A program made the translations under genes and the position numbers. DNA of 64,000 bases from Flavobacteriaceae bacterium UBA3339 (GTDB taxonomy: Bacteria; Bacteroidota; Bacteroidia; Flavobacteriales; Flavobacteriaceae), in assembly GCA_002360925.1 (NCBI GenBank), contig DERN01000015.1, positions 41,489 through 105,488 of the forward strand, written 5' to 3'. How positions within the stretch are numbered: the first letter of the stretch is position 1; the number at the start of each line of letters is the position of its first letter. Below are positions 33,674-42,224 of this stretch, one piece after another. The notes under the pieces were generated by a model. It saw nothing but the letters and a program-made list of their open reading frames with translations, searched no databases and was not told the DNA's origin.

Positions 33674-34525
33674 ATGAAAAAAATATTGATATTAATAGGA
33701 ATTTTTTACACTACTTATGGATTTTCGCAAGTAGGAATAAATACTAAAAGCCCTCAGGCTCCTTTACATATAGATGCGAAAGGTGACACTAACAATAATA
33801 CTAATACAACAGACGATGTAGTAGTTAATGGAAGGGGGAACTTAGGAATAGGAACTATTACACTAACAAATAGATTAGAAGTACATGGAAATTCTGTTGT
33901 AACAGGTGATGATTCGGTAAAAGGGAATTTAGATTCGAAAACAATTTCGGCTCAAGGAGGAATTAGAGTAGGAAAAGAGGATTTAACTAATGCGCAAAAT
34001 CATCTAGAAATTTATAGTAATGGTTCTGGTACAGGATTAAGGCTAGAAAACGAACCGCAAATAAACAATACAAATTTAAGATATGTACCGGTAATGACTC
34101 AAAAAAGTACTGACGGTGTGCTAGCTTGGGCAAATTTACCAATGGTAACCACTACAGTTGAAGGAACTGTTTCTGGAACTATTAGTAGTAATTGGTCAAA
34201 TGTTACATCTTCAATATCTTTAAACGAACCTGGTTATTGGATTGTACTAATTTCATTTACATCATTAACTCAAGGTTCTGTATCTAATGCCAATAGATCA
34301 AATGTTTTTGTGCAATTATGGGACGAAACAAATAATGTAGAAATTACCAGAGGAGCATCCTCTACCGAAAGTTCTGGATTTAAAGTAGGTGCACCACAAT
34401 TTATGCATGTTTTAAGAGTTGATAAGCCTATGACTATTATAGGACGAGCTAAATGTCTTTTTACGACCTATATCGCAAGTGGATTTTGGGGCGATCCAAA
34501 ATTTTATGCAATTAAAATTAATTAG
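33674..34525 (+). CDS. secreted paralogous protein, right triplet copy 3
   Basis: 283 residues with signal peptide (KKILILIGIFYTTYGFSQ). N-terminal module VGINTKSPQAPLHIDAKGDTNN and DDVVVNGRGNLGIGTITLTNRLEVHG; the middle block NHLEIYSNGSGTGLRLEN mirrors the KLHIKADS.. repeats. The C-terminal beta domain ends FYAIKIN, similar to copy 2 (FYALRID). Last gene of the rightward operon and followed by a strong terminator. Function unknown. Confidence 0.73.
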   Translation: MKKILILIGIFYTTYGFSQVGINTKSPQAPLHIDAKGDTNNNTNTTDDVVVNGRGNLGIGTITLTNRLEVHGNSVVTGDDSVKGNLDSKTISAQGGIRVGKEDLTNAQNHLEIYSNGSGTGLRLENEPQINNTNLRYVPVMTQKSTDGVLAWANLPMVTTTVEGTVSGTISSNWSNVTSSISLNEPGYWIVLISFTSLTQGSVSNANRSNVFVQLWDETNNVEITRGASSTESSGFKVGAPQFMHVLRVDKPMTIIGRAKCLFTTYIASGFWGDPKFYAIKIN

Positions 34526-34551
34526 TTTCGCTTTATCGAAATCAATGATAT

Positions 34552-34585
34552 AAAAAATCCGTTTCACAAAAGAAACGGATTTTTT
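34552..34585 (+). terminator. rho-independent terminator of right triplet
   Basis: A 14-bp stem (AAAAAATCCGTTTC / GAAACGGATTTTTT) with loop ACAAAA ends in T-rich sequence, 26 bases after the stop. Confidence 0.85.
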
Positions 34586-34607
34586 ATGCCATTTTGTTAG
34601 AAGTACC

Positions 34608-34615
34608 TATATTTG
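34608..34615 (+). promoter_or_regulatory. putative -7 box of hutI promoter
   Basis: TATATTTG, a full TAnnTTTG match, 23 bases before the hutI ATG and downstream of the terminator. Confidence 0.55.
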
Positions 34616-34637
34616 ATAAGCAAAAAAATAATTCAAG

Positions 34638-35870
34638 ATGAAAACCTTATTTTACAATATAAAAGAGTTAATCCAAGTACGTGAAAATAATTCGGCTATT
34701 TTAAAAGGAGCTGAAATGAAAGAACTTCCTTCTATAAAAGATGCTTTTTTATTGATCGAAAACGATATAATTATAGATTACGGATCTATGGAAAATGCAC
34801 CGAAATCTTTTGATGAAAAATTAGATGTTTCAGGAAGAATGATTGTTCCAAGCTGGATTGATAGTCATACACATATTGTTTATGCAGGTAATCGCGAACA
34901 AGAATTTGTAGATCGTATTAACGGTTTAAGTTATGACGAGATTTATAAAAGAGGTGGTGGAATTTTAAATTCGGTCGAAAAGCTTCGAAATACTTCAGAA
35001 AATGAATTGTATCAAGATGCGGCCAATCGTTTAGAAGAATTAATTAGTTTAGGAACGGGTGCAATCGAAATAAAATCGGGTTATGGATTAGATTTAGAAT
35101 CCGAATTAAAAATGTTGCGCGTTATTCAAAAGTTAAAAGAAAATTATCCAGTTGCAATAAAGGCTACTTTTTTAGGAGCGCATGCGGTTCCGGTTGAATT
35201 TAAAAACAATCAAAGTGGTTTTGTCGACGAAATTTGCAATGTCATGATTCCAGAAATAGCTAAATTAGGTTTAGCAGATTATGTTGATGCTTTTTTAGAA
35301 ACAGGTTATTTTACAGTTGACGAAACTCGTAAAATTGTTCAAAAAGCGACGGAATATGGTTTAAAATCTAAAATTCATGTGAATCAATTTACCTCAATCG
35401 ATGGAATTAAAATGTGTGTAGAAGAAAACGTACTTTCAGTCGATCATTTAGAAATTGTAACCAAACACGATATCGAAGAGCTTAAAAAAGGTTCTACAAT
35501 TCCGGTTGCTTTGCCAACTTGCTCTTATTTTATTTCTATTCCGTACACGCCTGCGCGCGAAATTTTAAATGCAGATTTACCTTTGGCAATTGCGTCAGAT
35601 TACAATCCGGGAACAACTCCAAGCGGCAATATGAATTTTGTTGTTGCTACTGCTTGCATTAAAATGAAGTTAACGCCCGAAGAAGCAATAAATGCTGCAA
35701 CTTTAAATGCAGCGTATGCTTTAGAAGTCGAAAATGAACACGGAAGTATTACAAAAGGAAAAAAAGCATCGTTTTTCATCACAAAACCAATTCATTCAAT
35801 TTATGCAATTCCGTATAATTTTGGAAGTAATTTAATTGATGAGGTTTATTTAAATGGAAAAAGACAATAA
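34638..35870 (+). CDS. hutI: imidazolonepropionase
   Basis: Third step of histidine degradation: opens imidazolone-5-propionate to formiminoglutamate in the cytosol. The 410 residues are typical for this amidohydrolase. Marks: the N-terminal beta sandwich, VPSWIDSHTHIVYAGNR with the HxH metal ligands, IEIKSGYGLDLESELKML, FLGAHAVP, IHVNQFTS, SVDHLE, and the catalytic region ASDYNPGTTPSGNM. The partner hutG follows after a 209-base gap. hutH and hutU are not in the window. Confidence 0.95.
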   Translation: MKTLFYNIKELIQVRENNSAILKGAEMKELPSIKDAFLLIENDIIIDYGSMENAPKSFDEKLDVSGRMIVPSWIDSHTHIVYAGNREQEFVDRINGLSYDEIYKRGGGILNSVEKLRNTSENELYQDAANRLEELISLGTGAIEIKSGYGLDLESELKMLRVIQKLKENYPVAIKATFLGAHAVPVEFKNNQSGFVDEICNVMIPEIAKLGLADYVDAFLETGYFTVDETRKIVQKATEYGLKSKIHVNQFTSIDGIKMCVEENVLSVDHLEIVTKHDIEELKKGSTIPVALPTCSYFISIPYTPAREILNADLPLAIASDYNPGTTPSGNMNFVVATACIKMKLTPEEAINAATLNAAYALEVENEHGSITKGKKASFFITKPIHSIYAIPYNFGSNLIDEVYLNGKRQ

Positions 35871-35873
35871 AAA

Positions 35874-35902
35874 CACACCGGAAATTAAAAATTGCCGGTG
35901 TG
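35874..35902. other. GC-rich hairpin after hutI
   Basis: CACACCGG (35874-35881) and CCGGTGTG (35895-35902) pair around an AT loop. On the plus strand it is followed by A rather than T, so it is not a standard rho-independent terminator for hutI. Read leftward a T-run follows, but no gene enters from that side. Confidence 0.4.
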
Positions 35903-36079
35903 AAAAAAAATAGTTATGAAAAAGATTTTTATATATCGACTCGCATCGATTTATATTTACCTATAACAAATTTACTAATAATTAATTAATAGTCAATAAG
36001 ATATAGCCTGTTAAATCTTGTTTTACTATAAATAAAAATTATAGTTCCTTATTTTACTAAGTTTATATTTTGAAGATCA

Positions 36080-37120
36080 ATGAAAAATTTTAAATACTTT
36101 AACAAAATTTCTCTCAATCAAATTTTGTCAGAACGAAATGGGGAAACAAAATTAGGAGAAAAAATAGCAATACCTTCCGAAAATAATTTGGATATGAATG
36201 CAATTTTCTCCGAAACCGACGCAAAATTTGTTGTTTACGGAATTAAAGAATTTGCAGGAATAAAAGCTAATTTTGGAAGACCTGGCGAAAAACATAGTTG
36301 GGATGTTTTTTTACCTACTTTTTTAAATATTCAGAATAATAAATTTCTTAAAGGACATCATATTTTAGTTTTAGGTTGTTTTGATTATACAGAATATGAA
36401 GAAGAAATAAAAAGCCTAAATCCGAATGAATCAAAAGATTTAGAACGTTTGTATCAAATTGTTTCTGAAATAGATAAGGACATTACTTATATAAACACTT
36501 TAATACATAGAGCAAATAAAAAACCGATTATAATTGGAGGCGGACACAATAACGCTTACGGAAACATTAAAGGCTTGGCTTTAGCAAAAGGTATAGCGGT
36601 AAACGTTGTAAATTTTGATGCGCATACCGATTTTCGTACTTTAGAAGGTCGTCATAGTGGTAATGGATTTTCATATGCTTTCGACGAAGGTTTTATTAAA
36701 AATTATTGTGCTTTTGGTGTTCATGAAAATTATTTAAACAAGTTTATGTTACATCAGTTTAAAGAGCATTGGGAGCAATTAAAAATGTTTACGTTTGAAG
36801 AAATGAAAATTCGTTTCGAAAAGGATTTCATGACCAGTTTAAACAATGTTTCTAAAAGTATGAAGTCGACTTTTTATGGAATTGAATTAGATGTTGATGC
36901 TATTGAAAATATTGCAAGTAGCGCCATGACTTCGTGTGGCTTTTCTACAACCGAAGCTCGAAAATTCATCAATTTTATGGCTTGTAATTCAAACGCAAGT
37001 TATTTGCATATTTGCGAAGGTTCGGCAAGTTTAAGTTCAAATCCCGAAAATATGTTAGGTAAATTCATAACGTATTTAGTAACCGATTTTATTAAAGCAC
37101 AAATAGCTTTAACGAAATAA
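36080..37120 (+). CDS. hutG: formimidoylglutamase
   Basis: Ureohydrolase-fold enzyme (346 residues) hydrolysing formimidoylglutamate to glutamate and formamide, the last step of one histidine route. Mn-binding motifs of the arginase family are seen: IIIGGGHNNAYG, VVNFDAHTDFR and GIELDVDAIE. NFGRPGEKHSWDVFLPTFLN near residue 70 is typical of the Bacteroidota HutG group. The weak leader shows only near-matches to a -7 box (TTATATTTTG at about 36063-36072). It follows hutI in the same direction. Confidence 0.87.
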   Translation: MKNFKYFNKISLNQILSERNGETKLGEKIAIPSENNLDMNAIFSETDAKFVVYGIKEFAGIKANFGRPGEKHSWDVFLPTFLNIQNNKFLKGHHILVLGCFDYTEYEEEIKSLNPNESKDLERLYQIVSEIDKDITYINTLIHRANKKPIIIGGGHNNAYGNIKGLALAKGIAVNVVNFDAHTDFRTLEGRHSGNGFSYAFDEGFIKNYCAFGVHENYLNKFMLHQFKEHWEQLKMFTFEEMKIRFEKDFMTSLNNVSKSMKSTFYGIELDVDAIENIASSAMTSCGFSTTEARKFINFMACNSNASYLHICEGSASLSSNPENMLGKFITYLVTDFIKAQIALTK

Positions 37121-37167
37121 TATCTGTTTTAAACTTCTTAATCTTTTGTTTAGATGATATTCTAATT

Positions 37168-37743
37168 ATGGATGTAATTACATTAACACATTCTGAAGCC
37201 GAAAATTGTGCCGAAACATTATGTAATGAAATTGATTTTCAGCCAGATTTGGTTATTGGTGTATTAAATGGCGCACAATTTTTAATTGAACAATTTAAAA
37301 AATCAGAAAAATTTGCATCATCTAGCTTTGTTGAAGTGAAATTACAAAGAGAATCCGAAAAAATTAAAAAGAATAAACTGGTTTCTAAAATTCTCAAGAT
37401 TCTTCCTTATTCTATATTAAATAAATTGCGAATCGTAGAATCTCAGAAAGTAAAACGTAAAACAAAAAAGATTGATTTTTTAGACTTAAATAGTAAAAAA
37501 GTAATTTTGGATAACCTTCCGAATATCGATGTAAAAAAAATACTGATTATTGATGATGCTTTAGATTCAGGAAAAACAATGTATCTTATAAAGAAGAAAT
37601 TAAGTGAGAAATATCCTAATTTAACCGAAATAAAGTCGGCTGTAATTGCTTGGACAATCAATCAATCCATTGTTAAACCAGATTATTATGTGTACAAAAA
37701 TACTTTAGTAAGATATCCTTGGTCAAAAGATTTTAAACATTGA
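37168..37743 (+). CDS. phosphoribosyltransferase-like protein
   Basis: The 191-residue protein has one clear motif: the PRPP-binding loop ILIIDDALDSGKTM (125-138), with the hydrophobic strand and two acids, and a C-terminal YVYKNTLVRYPWSKDF that resembles the hood of hypoxanthine-type PRTases. The lysine-rich insert (about 60-105) is unusual. The base or product it uses is unknown. Its stop codon overlaps the TTG start of the HAD gene by 4 bases, so the two proteins probably act together. Confidence 0.78.
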   Translation: MDVITLTHSEAENCAETLCNEIDFQPDLVIGVLNGAQFLIEQFKKSEKFASSSFVEVKLQRESEKIKKNKLVSKILKILPYSILNKLRIVESQKVKRKTKKIDFLDLNSKKVILDNLPNIDVKKILIIDDALDSGKTMYLIKKKLSEKYPNLTEIKSAVIAWTINQSIVKPDYYVYKNTLVRYPWSKDFKH

Positions 37744-38369
37744 AAAAAAGTATCATCGTAATAGATTTAGACGAAACACTTAGTAAAATCAACACGTTTC
37801 ATGCCTTTATTTATCATATTATAAAGCAATCGTTTGGTTCTTTTAATTGGTATTGGTTGTTTAGAATATTATTTTGGTCAACGCTTAGAACTACTAAATC
37901 AATAACTCATAAAAAATGGAAATATGAGATTGTAAAATGCTCTCAAAACCAAAAGATTAATTTAGAGAAATTCGTTTGTCAAATCCATAAAACAATTAAT
38001 TTGTTTGTTTTAAATGAAGTAGAAAAGTACGATTTTAGTATTTTGGCAACAGCAGCTCCTGAACTTTATGCTGCCGAATTAGCAAAAAAATATCATTTTA
38101 CTCATTATATCGCAACAGAATTCAGATCAGAATATTCTCAATTTTCAGAAAATATTCGAGAAGAAAAATTCAACAATGTAAAAAAAACGCTTAAAGATCT
38201 GTCTATCAATAAAATTGATTTATTTGTAACAGATCATATCGACGATGCTTTGTTAATACAATTTGCGCAACAATCTTGGTTGATTAATGCCGACGAAAAT
38301 TTGAAACACTTTATTAATGAGTATCATTTAGAAGAAAGAGTAAAATATATCGATCTAAATGCGAAATAA
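37740..38369 (+). CDS. HAD-superfamily phosphatase-like protein
   Basis: The 209-residue protein has HAD motif I VIDLDETLS (nucleophile Asp9, acid Asp11), motif II around ILATAAPELYA and motif IV DHIDDA. A helical cap (about 20-105) includes a very aromatic stretch (FNWYWLFRILFW). The start is a TTG at 37740 overlapping the previous stop as TTGA; no ATG is available without losing motif I. Phosphoserine-phosphatase-like HAD enzymes dephosphorylate small molecules; pairing with a PRTase suggests a nucleotide or sugar phosphate substrate. Confidence 0.78.
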   Translation: MKKSIIVIDLDETLSKINTFHAFIYHIIKQSFGSFNWYWLFRILFWSTLRTTKSITHKKWKYEIVKCSQNQKINLEKFVCQIHKTINLFVLNEVEKYDFSILATAAPELYAAELAKKYHFTHYIATEFRSEYSQFSENIREEKFNNVKKTLKDLSINKIDLFVTDHIDDALLIQFAQQSWLINADENLKHFINEYHLEERVKYIDLNAK

Positions 38370-38393
38370 TTTATTTTAACTCGAAAATAATCT

Positions 38394-38401
38394 TATTTTT
38401 G
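38394..38401 (+). promoter_or_regulatory. putative -7 box of E2 gene promoter
   Basis: TATTTTTG matches TAnnTTTG, 37 bases before the ATG at 38439. Confidence 0.5.
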
Positions 38402-38438
38402 TAAAACTTTAATCTAGATACAACTTTTTATTAGAAAT

Positions 38439-39752
38439 ATGGCAAAGTTTGAATTGAAATTACCTAAAATGGGTGAGAGTGTTGCAGAAGCAACCATTAC
38501 AAATTGGGTAAAAAACGTTGGAGATACTGTAGAACAAGACGAAACAATTGTTGAAGTAGCTACCGATAAAGTTGATAGTGAAGTTCCGACAGAAGTTGGA
38601 GGGAAAATAGTTGAAATTTTGTTTCAAGTTGATGATGTAGTTCAAGTAGGACAAACAATTGCAATTATTGAAACAGAAGGTGGTGAAGAAACTTTGGCGC
38701 CGGCAACAAACACAGTTGCAGCTCCTGCAACAGTAGAAGCTGTTGAAAAATCGGTTGAATCTGCTAAAGAAACAGCTCAAGTTAATTTTGCTGATTCTGA
38801 CAAATTCTTTTCTCCTTTAGTAAAGAATATCGCAAAAGAAGAAGGAATTTCTTTACAAGAATTAGAAGGAATTTCCGGAACAGGAAAAGACGGAAGAATT
38901 ACAAAGAACGACATTTTAGATTACGTAAAAAATAGAGGAACTAAAACTACAGAAACTCCTGTTGCAACTGCTCCTCAAACAAAATCTCAACCTGTTGCTG
39001 CACCTGCAACTTCATCAAAAGCAGCTCCGATTTCGGTAAACGGTCAAGACGAAATTATAGAAATGGATCGTATGCGTAAAATGATTGCGCATCACATGGT
39101 TCAATCTGTTCAAACTTCGGCTCACGTACAATCTTTTATCGAAGTTGATGTTACAAATATTGTAAACTGGAGAAATAAAGTTAAAAATACGTTCGAAAAA
39201 CGTGAAGGTGAAAAACTTACGTTTACACCAATCTTTATGGAAGCTGTAGCAAAAGCATTACGCGATTTACCTATGATGAATATTTCGGTTGACGGAGATT
39301 ATATCGTTAAAAAGAAAAACATCAATTTAGGAATGGCTGCGGCTTTACCAAACGGAAACTTAATTGTTCCTGTAATTAAAAATGCAGATCAATTAAACTT
39401 GGTAGGAATGGCTAAACAAGTAAATGATTTAGCAAATCGTGCAAGAAATGGAAAATTAAAACCAGACGATACACAAGGCGGAACGTACACAGTTACAAAC
39501 GTTGGTACATTTGGTTCGGTTTTCGGAACACCAATCATCAATCAACCGCAAGTAGGAATTTTAGCTTTAGGAGCTATTCGTAAAGTTCCTGCAGTAATTG
39601 AAACTCCGGAAGGAGATTTCATCGGAATCCGTCAAAAGATGTTCTTATCGCATTCTTACGATCATAGAGTAGTAGATGGAGCTTTAGGTGGACAATTTGT
39701 TCAGCGTGTGGCTCAATACTTAGAATCGTTCGATGTTAACAGAGACGTATAA
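38439..39752 (+). CDS. 2-oxoacid dehydrogenase complex E2 (dihydrolipoyl acyltransferase)
   Basis: 437 residues with the standard order: lipoyl domain (1-78, lipoyl Lys44 in EVATDKVDSEVP), an Ala/Pro/Thr-rich linker, an E3/E1-binding domain (about 122-160, FSPLVKNIAKEEGISLQEL, GRITKNDI), a second linker, and the catalytic core with HMVQSVQTSAHVQ and HRVVDG (409-414). One lipoyl domain and this core fit the branched-chain or 2-oxoglutarate type rather than the pyruvate type, but I cannot say which. No E1 or E3 gene is adjacent. Confidence 0.92.
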   Translation: MAKFELKLPKMGESVAEATITNWVKNVGDTVEQDETIVEVATDKVDSEVPTEVGGKIVEILFQVDDVVQVGQTIAIIETEGGEETLAPATNTVAAPATVEAVEKSVESAKETAQVNFADSDKFFSPLVKNIAKEEGISLQELEGISGTGKDGRITKNDILDYVKNRGTKTTETPVATAPQTKSQPVAAPATSSKAAPISVNGQDEIIEMDRMRKMIAHHMVQSVQTSAHVQSFIEVDVTNIVNWRNKVKNTFEKREGEKLTFTPIFMEAVAKALRDLPMMNISVDGDYIVKKKNINLGMAAALPNGNLIVPVIKNADQLNLVGMAKQVNDLANRARNGKLKPDDTQGGTYTVTNVGTFGSVFGTPIINQPQVGILALGAIRKVPAVIETPEGDFIGIRQKMFLSHSYDHRVVDGALGGQFVQRVAQYLESFDVNRDV

Positions 39753-39770
39753 TAATATCATAAATCGATA

Positions 39771-39800
39771 AAAAATACTGAAGCTTGCTTCGGTATTTTT
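39771..39800 (+). terminator. rho-independent terminator of E2 gene
   Basis: A 13-bp stem AAAAATACTGAAG / CTTCGGTATTTTT (one T-G pair), loop CTTG, followed by T-rich sequence. Confidence 0.75.
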
Positions 39801-39839
39801 TTTACTTTTAATCTTCAATTTCAATCTCTTGGTTTTAAA

Positions 39840-40682
39840 ATGAAAAACAATTTCCGTATCCTTTTTGCTCTTCTCTGTTTTACTTATGGTAATGCTCAAA
39901 AAGTAATTCCGTTTCGTTTAACAGAATCTAACAACATCATCGTAAAAGCTTTGGTTAATGAAAAAGATAGTTTGAATTTGATGTTCCAAATTGCAATGGA
40001 AAACGGTTCGATTTCGCCAGAACGAATCAATAAAGTGAATCATATTTTGTTTGATGAAAACGAAGTAAGTAATGGAAACAAAGTTCAGATCGAAGGTTTG
40101 GTATGGAAAAATGTTCCCTTTCAAAATAATGAATTAAGCGGACAAGGATCTGATGGAAAAATAGGAACTATTTTATTTAAAGACAAAATGTTTAAAATAG
40201 ATTATGATAAAAGCGAATTTGTAATTTATGAAGAAAGCCCCGATTTAAAAGATTATGTAAGTATTCCGTTGACTTTTAAATATGGTGTAATGTTTATTGA
40301 TGTGGATAATAAAATTTTAAATGAACAATACGTTCATTCTTTTTATTTGCAATCAGGATATTCAGGCAGTTTGTTATATGATAATCAATTTTCGGATGAA
40401 AATAAACTTTCAGAAAAGCTAATAACAACGAACGAAAAGACTTTAAAAAATTCTGCTGGACAAACTTTAACAACCAAAGAAGCTGTTTTAGATGAAATGA
40501 ATATTGGAGGTTTTTCAATTAAAAACGTTTCAGTCGGTTATTTTGTTGGTGAACTTAAAACTCAAAACCTAAGCATTTTTGGAGCTGATTTACTGAAACG
40601 TTTCAATTGGATTTTTGATGCTGAAAGAAAAATAGCTTATATAAAACCAAGCAAATTTTTCAATTCAGAAAATAGTAACTAA
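39840..40682 (+). CDS. secreted protein with retropepsin-like fold, catalytic Asp apparently lost
   Basis: 280 residues with a signal peptide (FRILFALLCFTYGNAQ). The layout is that of two-lobed aspartic-protease-like proteins of Bacteroidota: a first lobe whose FQIAMENGSIS (49-59) sits where FDTGAxxIS is expected, and a second with LQSGYSGSLL (170-179) where L-D-S/T-G-x-S would be. FGADLLKRFNWIFDAERKIAYIKPS is the usual C-terminal ending. Both catalytic aspartates look replaced (by Q/A and Q), so it may be a binding protein. The stop overlaps the convergent ZIP gene by 4 bases. Confidence 0.6.
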   Translation: MKNNFRILFALLCFTYGNAQKVIPFRLTESNNIIVKALVNEKDSLNLMFQIAMENGSISPERINKVNHILFDENEVSNGNKVQIEGLVWKNVPFQNNELSGQGSDGKIGTILFKDKMFKIDYDKSEFVIYEESPDLKDYVSIPLTFKYGVMFIDVDNKILNEQYVHSFYLQSGYSGSLLYDNQFSDENKLSEKLITTNEKTLKNSAGQTLTTKEAVLDEMNIGGFSIKNVSVGYFVGELKTQNLSIFGADLLKRFNWIFDAERKIAYIKPSKFFNSENSN

Positions 40683-41407
40683 AGTAGAATTCCTAAGGCA
40701 ATTCCTAAAATGATAGCTAATAATTTAGCCGAATTAAATTTGTGTCCTTCGCTGCTTTCAAAAATAATTGTTGAAGAAATATGAAACAAGATTCCGATTA
40801 CAAATGCCGAAATTTCTGCATAATATTGAATCAAAAACGGAATCGAATGTGATAACCAAGTTCCAAGCGGTGTCATAAACGCAAACAGCATCATAAAAAC
40901 GAAAATAAGACGTTTATCTAATTCAGCTTGTGTAAAAAATAAAGTCAAAATAATGGCAATAGGAAAATGATGAATTGCAATTCCCAAAGCTAAGTGATCG
41001 TGCTGGCTTATCGGCATTCCTTCAAACAATGCATGTAAACATAAACTTCCAAACAACAACCAAGGCAAAGAAGTCATTTTTTCGTGAATATGCACATGAC
41101 CATGTTCGGCGCCTTTTGAAAAATATTCGAGTATAATCTGGAAAACAATTCCAAGCATAATGAATAAACCAATTGTTTTCATTCCGCTGTGATCATGATC
41201 GTGTGAACCATGTGCGTGATCGTGATGAATGCTTTCTAAAACGTGTTCGTAAACTTCGGGGAGTAAATGCGAAACGGTCATGGTAAGCAAAAATGCACCA
41301 CTAAAAGCTAAAAGTAATTTGATTAATTGTTTGTTTTTAGCTTTGATGAAAACCGAAACCAAATAACCTAAAATTACCGAAATAAATGGAAGAATATAAG
41401 GCTGCAT
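40679..41407 (-). CDS. ZIP-family metal transporter
   Basis: 242 residues, predicted eight helices, with a histidine-rich cytoplasmic-type loop (HHDHAHGSHDHDHSG, about 81-95, and HGHVHIHEK) between helices 3 and 4. The metal-binding helix motif is in LHALFEGMPIS and GIAIHHFPIAIIL (H-x-x-x-E and H-H-x-P). It imports Zn or related divalent metals into the cytoplasm. It immediately follows the methyltransferase gene read leftward (adjacent stop and start), so the two form an operon. Confidence 0.88.
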   Translation of the reverse strand: MQPYILPFISVILGYLVSVFIKAKNKQLIKLLLAFSGAFLLTMTVSHLLPEVYEHVLESIHHDHAHGSHDHDHSGMKTIGLFIMLGIVFQIILEYFSKGAEHGHVHIHEKMTSLPWLLFGSLCLHALFEGMPISQHDHLALGIAIHHFPIAIILTLFFTQAELDKRLIFVFMMLFAFMTPLGTWLSHSIPFLIQYYAEISAFVIGILFHISSTIIFESSEGHKFNSAKLLAIILGIALGILL

Positions 41408-42142
41408 TTATTTAAAAATCATGATTAAACGATCTGATTCCGAAGGATAAAACTTATGCAATTTATAATCCCCAAAAGTATCTAACAGGTAAATACCTGC
41501 TTCTTCCATCATCTGTTCAAAATCTTGTAAAGTCAATGCTTTTACGCGCTCTGTAAAATCGTATTCTTCATCTTCATGAACAAATCGAATGTTTTTAAAG
41601 ATATATCCATCTTCAGCCCAACGTTTAAGATAAAACGTAATTCCGTCTACTTCTTTAACTTCTTCCGGAACTAAATTTTCAATCACTTTTACAACATTCA
41701 TAAAATCTAAAACCGCAAAACCGTATTCGTTCAAGCTTTCTTTAATTGCTTTTAAAGTCGTTAAATTATCTTCAACATTCGGAAAATATCCAAAACTTGT
41801 AAATAGATTAAAAATAGCATCGAACTTCTCGTTCATAGGTTCGCGCATATCTTTCACTTCAAAATGCAACGTTTCATTTTCGAATTCTTTTGCGAAATTA
41901 ATGCTGTTTTTAGAAAGATCGGCTCCTACAACATTGTATCCCAATTTATTCAAATAAATAGAATGACGTCCACGTCCACAAGCCAAATCCAAAACTTTAG
42001 CATTTTCGGGTAAGTTTAAATATTCGGTAATATTCTCTATAAAAAATTGCGCTTCGTCATAATCGCGATCTTTGTATAAAGTATGATAAAAAGGTGTATC
42101 GAACCAATTGGCGTACCAGGTATTTATTTTAGTTTCTTGCAT
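41408..42142 (-). CDS. class I SAM-dependent methyltransferase
   Basis: 244 residues with Rossmann methyltransferase motif I VLDLACGRGRHSIYL (about 45-59), the acidic motif II end GADLS, and motif IV FDAIFNLFTSFGYF. The long C-terminal half (about 130-244) has a beta-rich insert (DGITFYLKRWAEDGYIFKNIRF). This arrangement is common for small-molecule methyltransferases; the substrate is unknown. It shares a divergent promoter region with the RNA methyltransferase gene, where TATTTTTG boxes lie on both strands (42162-42169 leftward, 42173-42180 rightward). Confidence 0.85.
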   Translation of the reverse strand: MQETKINTWYANWFDTPFYHTLYKDRDYDEAQFFIENITEYLNLPENAKVLDLACGRGRHSIYLNKLGYNVVGADLSKNSINFAKEFENETLHFEVKDMREPMNEKFDAIFNLFTSFGYFPNVEDNLTTLKAIKESLNEYGFAVLDFMNVVKVIENLVPEEVKEVDGITFYLKRWAEDGYIFKNIRFVHEDEEYDFTERVKALTLQDFEQMMEEAGIYLLDTFGDYKLHKFYPSESDRLIMIFK

Positions 42143-42161
42143 TTTCTAATGATTGTGAATG

Positions 42162-42180
42162 CAAAAATAAACTATTTTTG
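42162..42180. promoter_or_regulatory. two divergent -7 boxes back to back
   Basis: CAAAAATA (complement TATTTTTG, 42162-42169) faces the methyltransferase gene and TATTTTTG (42173-42180) faces the THUMP gene. Three bases separate them, so the two promoters probably exclude each other. Confidence 0.5.
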
Positions 42181-42224
42181 TAGAGTAAATAAATTTAATC
42201 GTTCCTGAAGGAAAGGAATTGCGT

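Noticed and set aside
25139..34525. Prophage tail-fibre cluster
   Set aside because: VGIGT modules resemble phage fibres, but each protein has a signal peptide and there are no phage structural, integrase or lysis genes nearby; uvrA is chromosomal core.
35916..35966. Mini-ORF of 16 codons (MKKIFIYRL... to stop) after hutI
   Set aside because: Very short, AT-rich, no family or ribosome site; likely chance.
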